This document shows, piece by piece, positions 1-9,575 of a stretch of 17,554 bases of DNA. The notes under the pieces are model-generated. The model did not search any database and had not been told where the DNA came from. It saw only the letters and a list, made by a program, of their open reading frames with translations. The translations under genes and the position numbers were made by a program. The stretch covers positions 1-17,554 of the forward strand of contig JALLBK010000621.1 in assembly GCA_036940085.1 (NCBI GenBank). The letters are read 5' to 3'. Position 1 is the first letter of the stretch; every line of letters starts with the position of its first letter. This stretch comes from Discostella pseudostelligera (Eukaryota; Bacillariophyta; Thalassiosirophyceae; Thalassiosirales; Thalassiosiraceae).

Positions 1-21
1 GTCAGATGACGACATTGATTA

Positions 22-43
22 TTATTTATTTATTTATTTATTT
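22..43. repeat. ATTT tetranucleotide microsatellite
   Basis: About five units of ATTT/TTTA run in tandem close to the left edge of the window. This is a simple repeat with no coding potential. A GCGGCGGCGG stretch follows directly. Confidence 0.85.
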
Positions 44-304
44 GAGCGGCGGCGGATGTGGTGTTGTTTTTGTTTTTTTGGCTAGAGATAGAGGTGAACG
101 TTGGCTTGGTGCGCCTGCTTTTCCGATGGCGATGGCGGCGATGAGCCTGGGTTGGTTTAAAGAAGGTTGATCATCGTAATCGAGCGGCTAGCGGCTACTC
201 CTACTCCTACTCTAGTATCTGCTCGCGTAGCTGTTGCCGCCACATGTCAGGTCATGGTCCATGTCGGAGTGTATGTCGTCAATGTCAATGCAGCGCAGGC
301 AAAC

Positions 305-383
305 CACGTGGAAGCCATGCTGACGTCACAACCTTATGACGTCTCTCTTCGCGTCATGCGATGGCGCGCTAGTTCGCGCCATC
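305..383. promoter_or_regulatory. Possible regulatory cluster: G-box, two CRE-type sites, GC-rich inverted repeat
   Basis: Within 80 bp there is a palindromic CACGTG (305-310), a full palindromic TGACGTCA (321-328), a second TGACGTC (337-343), and a 9-bp perfect inverted repeat. The arms of the inverted repeat are GATGGCGCG (360-368) and CGCGCCATC (375-383), with a 6-nt spacer. CACGTG and TGACGTCA are known core sites for bHLH and bZIP factors. TGACGT elements are known to take part in CO2/cAMP-responsive promoters in diatoms. No gene start could be tied to the cluster. It might serve a gene to the left of the window. The regulatory role is inferred. Confidence 0.35.
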
Positions 384-668
384 AAGGTGCTTGTCCTCCA
401 CCTCCAAAGAGCTCCAAAGTAACCTCCTCCAACCTCCAACCAAGGGGCCAAGCATATCACGCGTAATTCTTGAGCACCGTAATTAGTAATTTAGTCAAAA
501 TCGTTATCAGACAAAAGTTGAAATTACAGTTGTAAATTACGCATGGTGGGTTATTAAAAACAAGGGACCGTAATTCTGCAGCATCATCGTTTGAGCTGTG
601 TCTTTGGCGAAGCAGCAGAGTTCCACGTTTTGAATTTGTGCCGGCCTGCCCCCATTCACTGCTGAGCA

Positions 669-1251
669 ATGTTGGTGATGCACACTAGGGGTGGTACCAA
701 TGCAACCAAAGATGAACATGAAATGATGTCAGATGATCATCATGATCAAATTGGTGATGGGGCATGATGTCACCACCTAAAATGACAACATTGCTCCTTA
801 TTGCTGCTGAACATGTTGGTCACCAACAACACCAATGCTAATAGAGGATTAGCAAATACCACCAATACCAATAGAGGATTAGCAATGCCAACCAATGTTG
901 GTGATGCAACCAGAATAGGAGTTGTACCAATTCAACCAAAGATGAACATGAAATGATGTTAGCAGTTGGTCACCAACAATGCCAATGCTCACAGAGGATT
1001 AGCAAATATCACCAATGCTCACAGAAGATTAGCAATGCTGACCAATGCCAATAGAGGATTATCAATGCCAACCAATCATGTTGGTGATGCAGACTAGCAG
1101 TGGTACCAATGCAACCACTGATGAGTATGAAATGATGTCAGCAGTTGGTCACCAACAACACCAATGACCAATGCTCATTGAGGATTAGCAAATATCACCA
1201 ATGCTCATAGGGGATTAACAATGCTGACCAATGTTGAGTGGTACCAATTGA
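669..1251. repeat. Nested satellite: higher-order units containing 30-bp subrepeats
   Basis: Three long units begin with ATGTTGGTGATGC or a close variant at 669, 895 and 1078. A truncated fourth starts at 1231 (ATGTTGAGTGGTACCAAT). Each full unit has in order: GTACCAAT with CAACCA; a GATGAnnATGAAATGATGT stretch; the 13-mer GTTGGTCACCAAC (815-827, 965-977, 1144-1156); then two or three 30-bp subrepeats with the core CCAAT..n..GAGGATTAGCAA. Seven subrepeats were counted, in clusters of 2, 3 and 2 near 840-890, 985-1070 and 1170-1225. The units differ in length (226 and 183 bp between the first three starts), so they have diverged and lost or gained subrepeats. There is no long open frame through the array. 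It is dense in CCAAT, but I see no sign that this is functional. Confidence 0.9.
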
Positions 1252-2108
1252 CTTGGTTAACAGCCAGCAACAGCGACTTCATTGTCACAGAGAATAGTCA
1301 TGCCTGATGCGCTCCAGCCAGCAAAATAGCATGCATAGCGCAAAGACCCAACACTTCCCCTTGATATGAACTGCTGCTGGATGAACCCTCTGTGAAACTG
1401 CCTGCCAAAGTGCATCTGGAGATCTTGTCGCAGAGAATCCACCCTGTACCATGCATTTGATGTCAAAGGTACAGTATCAACCTTCAGCAACACAACTACT
1501 CCTACTACTTTGCATGATACTCCTATTATTATGACGAATGCTGACCATGAACGTTGGCGAACATTTCTACGACGAACATTCGCTAAATAATCTTTCTTTC
1601 AACGGTCGACAAAATCCAACATGAAGAGAGGAATCGGTTCAAATCCGACACCGGCATCTCCGCTTCTCCCTCTGGTGCAAGAAATATTGAAATTTTGGAT
1701 GAGTTTCTCTGTGCGCATGTTCGGTGGTGCTCGTCGGCAACACACGAGAGGTGAACTCAGCTAGCGAGTTTTGGCATATTACTTTCGTAGGAACAATCGC
1801 TAAAAATGCTCATCTTTCATATGTTGTGCAGCTCGGAGAGACGAGGCCGAAGCCAAAAATGCCAGCCAAAGCCACAATCAAGAATCAAGCCAAAAAATAA
1901 AGCCAACCGAACCATAACCATTGCATGTACCCAGCGGCAGGCAGGGGCAGCAGCAGCCTACAATATCCAATATTATCAACAGTAGATCCTCTCTCCTCGG
2001 GATCGGGACAATCTCAAAGAATAGAATACACCTGAATATACCACACTCTCCCTCTCTCTTCTCTAGCGAGACTGACAATATTTTCGTAGACGCAATTAAT
2101 TATTAACC
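1252..2108. other. Non-coding stretch and 5' flank of the UIM-like gene
   Basis: No open frame here has protein-like composition. Bases 1560-1800 are unremarkable mixed sequence. Bases 1835-1920 are rich in GCCAAA/AGCCAA words. Bases 2040-2070 form a pyrimidine-rich CTCTCCCTCTCTCTTCTCT tract, about 40-70 bp before the ATG at 2109, of the kind often seen near eukaryotic transcription starts. No TATA box was identified with confidence. Confidence 0.5.
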
Positions 2109-2732
2109 ATGAGCGAAGAATCCAAAACCTCCGACTCTGACTACGTGCACATGAGCTACGGCGCCGGGCCCGGCGTCGCGAATGGTGGCGGCATTGGTGG
2201 CAGTGGCCTGGCGATGCCCCCCGTCGCCGGTCTCGACGATCCCAGCCTCAGCCAGGAAGATCGCGACCTCCGCCTTGCCATTGCCTTGCAGCAGCAGGAG
2301 AATGCCGCCGTCTACGACGCGCACAAGAAGCGTCATGAGGCGGCTGTGGCGGCCAATGTGAACCGCACTAGTCGATCCAATGTCCATTCGAAACTCGCGC
2401 AGGTGCGTAAGAAGGATCATGGTATGCTCACCGTGCCCGACGAGTACACGACGGAGAATGCCTACAAGAAGGGGGATTCGCAGTACGTTAGCCCTGCTGC
2501 CGATGGTAATGTCGTGGTGGCGAATGCCCTTGCCAGCGGTGCCCTGCCCCAGGAGGTGGCCGATTTGAAGCTAGCGCTGGAGCTGCAGAAGTTGGACCAG
2601 ACGGGAGCCGGCACTGCCCAGACCATGGTCAAGATTCTGAAGGAGGAGAAGGAGGATGCTCAGGCGAATGAATTGAGAAATGCTAGATCTGGAAAGCCAT
2701 CCTTCCATCCTACACGGGCGAAGAAGAACTAG
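2109..2732 (+). CDS. Hypothetical 207-aa protein with two UIM-like helices
   Basis: This is an intronless open frame of 207 codons. The start ATG lies in TTAACCATGAGC, and no in-frame ATG occurs upstream before a stop. I do not recognise an orthologue. The product is soluble and hydrophilic, with a Gly-rich N-terminus (residues about 17-35). It then has two similar amphipathic segments, DRDLRLAIALQQQE (about 52-65) and VADLKLALELQKLD (about 151-164). Both resemble the ubiquitin-interacting motif (acidic start, L-x-x-A-L core), but both lack the usual serine after the alanine helix. The tail is Lys/Glu-rich and ends in a basic RAKKN. Ubiquitin binding is a guess from motif shape only. Codons end mostly in C or G, unlike the RAP gene downstream, which often marks a well-expressed gene. 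No membrane segment or signal peptide is seen. Confidence 0.8.
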   Translation: MSEESKTSDSDYVHMSYGAGPGVANGGGIGGSGLAMPPVAGLDDPSLSQEDRDLRLAIALQQQENAAVYDAHKKRHEAAVAANVNRTSRSNVHSKLAQVRKKDHGMLTVPDEYTTENAYKKGDSQYVSPAADGNVVVANALASGALPQEVADLKLALELQKLDQTGAGTAQTMVKILKEEKEDAQANELRNARSGKPSFHPTRAKKN

Positions 2733-3468
2733 ATGGGGGATAGATGATGGGTTCAATATTTTGTGGGATAATCGCAGTGGAAAGCAGTAGGATGGCAGTT
2801 GGTGCAATTTAATTCCAATGTCATGTTTGCCGCCTGACAAATGGGCAGATTTACCTGACAACTCCGATTGGACACAATTATTATTTGTTGCTGACGCACT
2901 GGTATTCGATTTTTGGAAGGACATCAACCTATCACAGATTATCGGGTTGACGCTGGGGAGTTTGATCAGTAGACTAGATATTATTTTAAGCCAAACTGTG
3001 AGCAACTGGTACTGCATTGTCCCCATATCTACCTAGGTATCTATCTACAGACTAGGAGTAAGTGCCTTGCAGTATTCGCTTCGTTCGGACAATCTCTTCA
3101 CGATCACAGCCACTAACACCATACCAGACCATACCCATGTGGAATGGCCAGATCCTCATCACTCTGAGATGCTATTTGCATTTTGTTTGCGGTAGTCTCA
3201 TCAGATTGAACAACCAAGACATCATTGTGATTGACATTAATTATCAAATCTCGGTCCACTGCTGTCTTAGTCGTAGCTTCCAATACTTTTTCAAAGCTTT
3301 CATGATAACCATCGCCTCACCAATTAATTCTAGTTGTTGTCTTTGACGTCCCACATCAAAAGACCTTCACCGGATAGATAACTCATATGAAGATTCTGAC
3401 ATCAGTCTACTGCATGCCTTCCCAAAGTCATCCCAAAGAATGATACCAGCCCCACTCAGTCTTCAGTG
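2733..3468. other. Downstream flank of the UIM-like gene, no confirmed gene
   Basis: No feature is established here. Two stretches look somewhat protein-like: a plus-strand open frame at 2818-3036 (72 codons, ATG start) and a minus-strand open segment at 3316-3113 (67 codons then TAG, with no ATG near its 5' end). Neither has a recognised motif. The minus-strand segment could be a terminal exon or a decayed gene fragment. Both are discussed under findings. Confidence 0.4.
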
Positions 3469-3851
3469 CTAGAACCCAATCGTCTCCTCCTGCTGCTCCT
3501 CGCGTTTGGTGCCAAAATCTAATTCATCACCCCCCAGCTTATCTGCCGGCATGAACCATTTTTTCCTGTAGTATTTACTATTGGATTCAAGACGAGATAT
3601 ACGTGACGAAAAGTCGCATGAAAGGAGCAACAAAAACAATATCGCAATGGAGACATACCATGTACCATTCTTACCTTCTGCTTCAGAAATAATACACGAC
3701 GGCAATGCTAGCAATAAATTGGAGGCAGTGACGACCGACGATCGACGACCCCCTCCTTCTCCTTCGTCACCATGGCGCAAATATTATGCTGACTCTCATT
3801 ACCGTGCATGAAGAGAGCAAGTGCGGCTTGTAGATGGCCGCCAGCCGCCAT
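3469..3851 (-). CDS. Tentative two-exon gene for a 95-aa single-pass membrane protein
   Basis: This is a doubtful model. Exon 1 would run 3851-3803, with ATG in ACCATGG context. Exon 2 would run 3707-3469, ending TAG. The intron would be 3708-3802 (95 nt, GT...TAG). The joined frame gives 95 codons. The protein would have a short N-terminus, one strongly hydrophobic helix (WYVSIAILFLLLLSC) and a charged tail ending in EEQQEETIGF. In its favour, a TTTGGCGGGAAG site lies about 60 bp upstream and the tail looks protein-like. Against it, the donor GTAATG lacks the +5 G found in the other introns of the window. A strong donor (GTAAG at 3674) also lies inside exon 2, and using it changes the frame. 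The true structure may differ, or there may be no gene. Confidence 0.25.
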
Positions 3852-3908
3852 GGTTGAGGTTGAGCGAGGGTGGAATGAGGGTTGAGGCAGGCAGGGTACG
3901 ATGACAAA

Positions 3909-4267
3909 TTTGGCGGGAAGCTTCACGCACACAACACACAAGCCCGCCCGCGGCGAGCGAGGGATTGTGTCCGCCTTTTGTGTCCGATCTGGATACAACA
4001 CTCAAGCGTAGTAGTCAGCTAATTATTATTGACCCCCGACGAAATAGGAGAAAATAAAAATGTACCTCATTCGAATCAACGTGATGTAGAGAGTATCGTA
4101 CTTCTCGGTAATTGAATTAATCAATTTACGCACCATGGAAATTTTGCGGGAAGAGTCACGACGCTGGGCTGCCGGACGAGCAACGAGAAAATGGCGGGAA
4201 ATGTTTCGGCGGGAAAGTGTGGTAGGAGTTCGTACTGTACGCTGTCGAACAAAATAATAGCGGGAAC
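3909..4267. promoter_or_regulatory. Cluster of E2F-like sites upstream of the RAP gene
   Basis: Five matches to the E2F/DP consensus (TTTSGCGGGAA or a close form) lie in 360 bp, all in the same orientation: TTTGGCGGGAAG (3909-3920), TTTTGCGGGAA (4142-4152), ATGGCGGGAAA (4191-4201), TTTCGGCGGGAAA (4204-4216) and AGCGGGAAC (4259-4267, weakest). They sit between the RAP gene start at 4435 and a possible divergent gene starting at 3851, so the region may be a shared promoter. E2F/DP proteins are known to bind TTTSGCGC-type sites in animals and plants. Their use in this organism is inferred. Confidence 0.5.
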
Positions 4268-4342
4268 ATCATTGCCGACGAACGTCGTCCACACAACATC
4301 AACAAGCAGGGAGCGCCACCTACCGACCGACCCATCATCACC

Positions 4343-4438
4343 ATGACCATGGCCATAAGGCCCGTCGCCATCGCCGCAAGCCACCGTAGTCCTACCTACT
4401 ACCCCCGCAATCATAATCTCCCAACGCCAAAGATATGA
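4343..4438 (+). other. Upstream open reading frame overlapping the RAP start codon
   Basis: A 31-codon frame begins at ATG 4343 (second in-frame ATG at 4349, in ACCATGG context). It runs without a stop to TGA at 4436-4438, overlapping the RAP start ATG at 4435 as ATGA. If the transcript starts upstream of 4343, this arrangement would favour low or re-initiation-dependent translation of the RAP protein. The transcription start is unknown, so the role is unproven. Confidence 0.35.
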
Positions 4439-4820
4439 TGGCGGCGACATCAAAGAGCAGCCTCAGCCGCAGCAGCAGCAGCAGCATCAGCAGCCATAAC
4501 ATCAATCACCGCAGATTTATGATTCGTTCGAGTTGTCGTCGTCGTCGTCATGTCAGAAGGGACATTTCATTTTCATTAGTCATGCTGACGCTTGTTGCTG
4601 TTGCGGCCATAGTTGTCGTTGGACTAGTATCTTCACCACCATCATTATCATCACCGCCTCTCAAGGGATGCCAACGACTGAATCATCGCTCGGGTAGAGC
4701 TAGTACTACAACTTCTTCTTGGCGGATACATGCCAACACTCAAGGTTCAGAGAGTCGTGATGACACGATGATGACGATGACGATACCAACAACAACCACT
4801 AGCAAGCAGCAGCATCATCT

Positions 4821-4866
<46 letters not shown>

Positions 4867-7800
4867 AAATCACGAAAGAAGCTCTCTGCTAAGTTCAAGG
4901 GTAGTAGTACTAGTAGTGGCAGAAGTATTAGTTCGGGGGGCAATGCTAATAATTATCACTCAAGCAACAACAATAACAACAAAAACAATATCGCTGCACG
5001 GAATTTCAATTCTCGTCTGACAGGGTGCAATACTGTGTCGGAGCTTCTATCGGCCTTTATGGATCAGACTTCTTCAACTTCGGGGGGTGGTAGCGATAAT
5101 AACAACAATAACAACAACAGCAACAGCAACAGCAGCAGCAACAATAACAACAGTGCCGCCGCCGCAGCCGGCGTCGACATGAGGAGTGCAGCCACTCATC
5201 TCGCGGGGGCAAATAAGGCCAATTCCGTAAATTTTTCGACATGCTTGCATCGACTAGCGAGATTTGCTGCCGCTACCACCACCGCTACCACTACCAAGAA
5301 TAGTGGACATCTTGTTACTCCTACTAATGAAAGTGAAGACGACCAACGAAAGACAGCATTGTCTGACCCGCGGTTTGCAATATTGGTTTGCTCCATGGCG
5401 GAAATGGCGTGTGGGTGCGATCCAAATTTATCGATTGGGGAAGGAAATGCCATAGTGGAGAGTTGGAAGAAGAGCATCAATCATGACGCTTTGCGTGCCG
5501 GGGGCGGTGGTAGCAGTAACATTAGTGAAATGGAGGAGGCAGACGATGTGCTTAATGCCATTGCCGACAGCCACATCAATGCTGACATTGATCAACAGCA
5601 AATGATCAAACGAAGACAATCCATCGCAAAAGCTGCCATGAATCAACTCTCCATGTCAGCATCCACAGTTTCGTCCCAACAACAACGACAAAGGTCGACT
5701 AATTCATTTTCATCACGAGAATGTTCCAACGTATGCTGGGCACTGGCCAAGCTGCGCATGACTCCTCCGGGGAACGCACTTCCCGTGGGAAGGGTGATGG
5801 TTTCGACTAATAGTCCAGAATCAATAGCATCACAGGAAGAATCAATGTCGTCAATACGAACAAACAACATGAAATTATTTGTTTCGATCGAGGAAATGGC
5901 TTTGGACGTACTGGATTCATCGTTACAAGTTCGTATGAAACTGTATGAGGAGGCACGAAGTCGTAAGAAGATACGAGACGGGAGTATTGCGGACAGTAGT
6001 GCTAGTGGTGGTGGAGGTGGAGGTGGGTCATGGATACCTGAGTTATCGAGATTGGCTGGGAAGGTGCTTGATTTAATAGCTGTCCAGATCATAAATGAGT
6101 ATGGATACCGTTTACGCCGCAGCGGTAGGAGTGGGGATGCCGATGGAGATGGCAGAGACGAATCATATGACGGTGACCAACGTGCCAAATTTGCACCTGC
6201 TCGTACTACTACGTCCACCGCTGCAAATTCGCAGGAGATGGCGTCATTACTATACGCGTTCGCCAAGGCCGGCCGAGGGGACGACACTTTATTTAGCGTC
6301 GTGGCACAAGAGTTGATGAGACAAACGTCCAAAGTTGAGTTGGAAAGGGAGGGAAAGCGTGGTCCCAAGCCGCAAGGTACGATGATGACTTCCTCGTTTA
6401 CGACCAAGATACTTTGTATTTGTTCATGCAGCGTATTAACTTTTTTCACGGGCATTTGTACAGAATTCAGCAATACAATTTGGGCATTCGCAACAGCAGG
6501 TGTCCGAGGAATTTCACAGGTTGAATTGATCAGATTTGTGGCGGATTCTTTGGATGAAGGAAATGGATTATTCTTTGGCTTCGAGTTCAAACGTAAGTGA
6601 TGGAATTTTTGTTTGTCTGATTATCGTAGGATATTCCTCCTCATGATCTCTGCGCATTCATTGAGACTAGCCCAAGAACGAAGCAACGTTGCTTGGGCTG
6701 TGGCTTCGCTTCATTCCAAGCGAGGCTTTAGCGCAGATGACGCAGCCATGAGAGACATCGAAGATCACGCCGTCGTTCGTAACTTGCGATGGGTGGCAAA
6801 GTCAATCATTCAAAATGTCAATTCCTTCAAACCCCAGGAACTGTCCAATAGGTGAGATTCGGTCCAAATGAACTCTGCTTCTTTGTCGTTGATTATTTGT
6901 GGATAAATTGTCTCTCATGCACCCCATGCTTTTTCGCAACAATTCAACGATAACTTGAAGCATCTGGGCTTTCTCCACTGTGGGGTTTGGCTATGACGAG
7001 ACATGCGGAACGAATTCTCACAACGATTATATCCATGTGGAAACCGATGATCCAGTGGGCGATAAGAAGTTAGTTTATGACGTATTAGAGGCAGTTGCAG
7101 AGAACGCACTTCTGCGTTTGGACAAGTTCAAGGCACAAGGTGAGATTGTCATACGTCGAGTAATCGCCCGTTGACTGGGAATACTTTCCTGTCTTCAATA
7201 AAATCGTGACTAATGACTGCCGACTCATTGGACGATCACCTTAGAGTTGAATAATATGGCTTGGGGATTTGCGAGATTGGGACACCGGAGCGAGCGTGCG
7301 GAGAGATTGTTTAGCGGAGTCGCAAAGGAGTTGATCCGTCGCACTTGGCAGTTCAAACCGCAAGATATCGGGACCACTGTGAGTGTGTTAGTAGATGCTT
7401 TTCGCATTCTTCTCATCACGTTCTTTCCGTGTTACTGGCCTGCGACGAGTTATACACCCGAGTAAGTCTCCACATACTATCTCACACCCTTATCTGTTAT
7501 GTGACAGCTTTGGTCCATGGCCACTTCCGAATACATTGAGTATGATGCCTTCCGCGCCGGTGCATCGAGGCTGAACCTCCGGCAAATTCGTGCCTTTAAG
7601 GTATGTTGTTTTTAACATCAATTTGCTCATTGAAAATGAAAGTTGTTAGTTACAGGTGCAAAAATGTCCCTAATTGCCTCTACCCCCATTTTGAACAATT
7701 GGCAGCCTCAAGAAATGTCCAATACAGTGTGGGCGCTGGCGACAGCAGGATTCGCCCCTGCCTTAATCCGCGCCTTCGACACGACTTTGGTCCCAAAATC

Positions 7801-9575
7801 TCAACGGCCAACAGATAATGAGATCATTGGGGATCCAATAACTGAATGTTTTGCAGCTGTGGCAAGTGAGACGATGAGACGTCCGAATGAATTTAAGGAT
7901 CAAGAGCTGAAAGATGTTCTATGGAGCTTTTCCAAGGTGAGAACGTTCTAGTTTTGCACACTTCTTTCTCCGGAACACCAGCACTGACAAATAAAATACC
8001 CCCAAAATGAAATCCAAGGCTGGAGTGCGACACCCTGCACTTTTCCAGACGGTTGCAAAGCATTTGGTTGGACCACACGGTAGGGGAATGTCGAATTTTT
8101 CTTCACAAGGTCTTGGAAACACGTTATGGAGTTTTGCGAAGCAAGCACAGTTATCTTTAGACGCCATCGAAACTTTGGGTGACACCATCAAACTTGTGAG
8201 TACAGGTAGGCTTGCAGTCTACGAGACAAGCTGCTTGGATAACGGCGAAAATGTCCTGAAGCGATTGTTCGTGGAAGCCGCTGAAGCAGGGATAAGAATG
8301 GGACTTGGTCGGTTTACAAATCAGGATCTTTCCAATACTGGTGAGTCAACGCAACTTTGCGATTATTATGTTTCGATGGGTGATTCTAATGCTGTTTTGT
8401 TGTTTTTGCATTCAGTGTGGGCATATTCAACACTGGGTATATTGCATTCCGGTTTCTTCAAAGAAGCGGAGAATGAAGTCGTTACTCGATTGACAGAAAA
8501 ACGATACAGATTTCGCGGACAAGAGATTGCCAACATCTTATGGTGAGATATTTTACCATATCATATGCGAGGATGATATTGTACCGTGGGTAATTTAATA
8601 TCATCTTGTCATCGCGTCAGGTCGTTCGCCACGCTCAATGCACAGCCAGAGCCTTCTATGGTGGATGCAATTGGATCTTACGTTGCTTCGGAGTGTCGCA
8701 GCAAGAATGGAGTTGACGAAGTTTCTATAGCCAAATTGTTCGGCCAGCGTCAGGAGCTGGCGAACTTGGCGTGGAGTTGCGCAGTAAGTCTCTATCTTCC
8801 TATAATGGTTTCCTAATAAAGCATTCGCCGTCTAATGTTTGGTGTATAGGTGATCGGGAGGTATCCCAAAGACTTGATGAATATTCTGTATGCGGGTCTG
8901 GTTGGAACCTCCAATGATCCAGAACAAATGAAAAGGGTGTTCAATGATGATGGTCTGCAAAAGTCTTCTATCATGACTTTGTATTATGTTCAAGTCGCTG
9001 CTGATGTGGAAGCGCCACATTTGAGATTGTCGCTCCCGCTCGGGTTCCCGAGCGGATGGGGAGAAGACGAAAATCACATGCACGCTAAAGACAATGAAAA
9101 CGACTTAATTCAAATGTCATCGTCGATGTTGACCCTGACTGTCAGCAAGCTGCAAAGAGCTGTGAGCAGCAGCTTTGATAAAATTGGGTTTGATAATGTA
9201 CTGGAGCATGTCATCGATACCAACGAAATCAAAGACGAATATGGAATTCAACTTCCAAACAGTCCAAAGGAATTTCTCTCAATCGACATTGCCAACTCTG
9301 CATTGAAAATTGGTATCGAAGTCGACGGCCCAGGTCACTTTATCAAGCTCATAGATAAGCCAGGCAAATCAACTCTCGTCGATTTGAAACGGCAATTCGA
9401 TGATCGTGGCGAGAACCGTGTCAATGGACCGACAATACTGAAACACCGACTGCTGACTCATCTTGGATGGGATATTATACACTTACCGTATTGGGAATTT
9501 CAAGATTTGGCTGGCGATAAAGAAAAGGAGAAGGCGTATTGTCAACGTCTTTTGACGCAAACGAGCAAATGGTAA
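4435..9575 (+). CDS. RAP-domain protein with octotricopeptide-like helical repeats (11 exons, 1408 aa)
   Basis: Exons: 4435-6376, 6464-6592, 6671-6851, 6961-7139, 7245-7378, 7508-7600, 7706-7936, 8019-8340, 8416-8542, 8621-8783, 8850-9575. Together they total 4227 nt and the frame stays open throughout. Introns are 66-129 nt with GT...AG ends. The N-terminus has a basic region and a hydrophobic segment (about 44-66) fit for a signal peptide or anchor. Ser/Gln/Asn-rich filler follows (Q15 at about 130-144, N/S tract at about 222-240). About 13 repeats with the core FKPQELSNTxWAFAxAG run from about residue 430 to 1165. The C-terminal RAP domain (about 1310-1400) shows EVDGPGHF, NGPTILKHRLL, LGWDIIHLPYWEF and a K/E-rich end. 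RAP proteins of this kind are known to bind and process organellar RNA in algae and apicomplexans. Plastid versus mitochondrial targeting cannot be told here: the N-terminus suggests a bipartite plastid route, but I see no clear ASAF-like cleavage motif. The intron at 6377-6463 and that at 8341-8415 have lengths divisible by three and no in-frame stop, so retention would insert residues without a frameshift. A second ATG follows the first directly (ATGATG). Confidence 0.9.
4822..4866 (+). repeat. (CAA)15 microsatellite encoding polyglutamine
   Basis: Fifteen uninterrupted CAA codons lie in exon 1 of the RAP gene. They are preceded by two CAG codons, two CAT codons and a CTA codon. The perfect repeat is likely to vary in length between strains. 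It lies in the unstructured N-terminal part, before the helical repeats. Confidence 0.95.
5098..5172 (+). repeat. AAY/AGC trinucleotide tract encoding Asn/Ser then Ala
   Basis: Nineteen codons of AAC, AAT, AGC or AGT are followed by GCC/GCA codons, in exon 1 of the RAP gene. They give an Asn/Ser run at about residues 222-240 and a short poly-Ala. It is an imperfect trinucleotide repeat inside a low-complexity linker. Confidence 0.9.

Noticed and set aside
167..466. 99-codon plus-strand frame near the left end
   Set aside because: It begins with TTG, has no motif, and covers the regulatory-site cluster. The composition looks random.
669..1251. CRISPR-like array
   Set aside because: The repeats are adjacent and nested, have diverged, and are not separated by unique spacers of constant length; the setting is eukaryotic.
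1634..1648. tRNA-like T-arm (TCGG-TTCAAAT-CCGA)
   Set aside because: The GGTTCAAATCC word and a 4-bp stem are present, but there is no matching acceptor stem, D-arm or anticodon arm in the 70 bases before it.
5643..6590. 315-codon open frame on the minus strand
   Set aside because: It is the antisense of RAP exons 1 and 2, which carry the conserved repeat motifs in the plus frame. The antisense product has no recognisable features.
7601..7642. Alternative 42-nt intron in the RAP gene with acceptor at 7642
   Set aside because: It keeps the frame, but is shorter than every other intron here. The acceptor at 7705 gives FKPQEMSNTVWALATAG, which matches the repeat consensus exactly.
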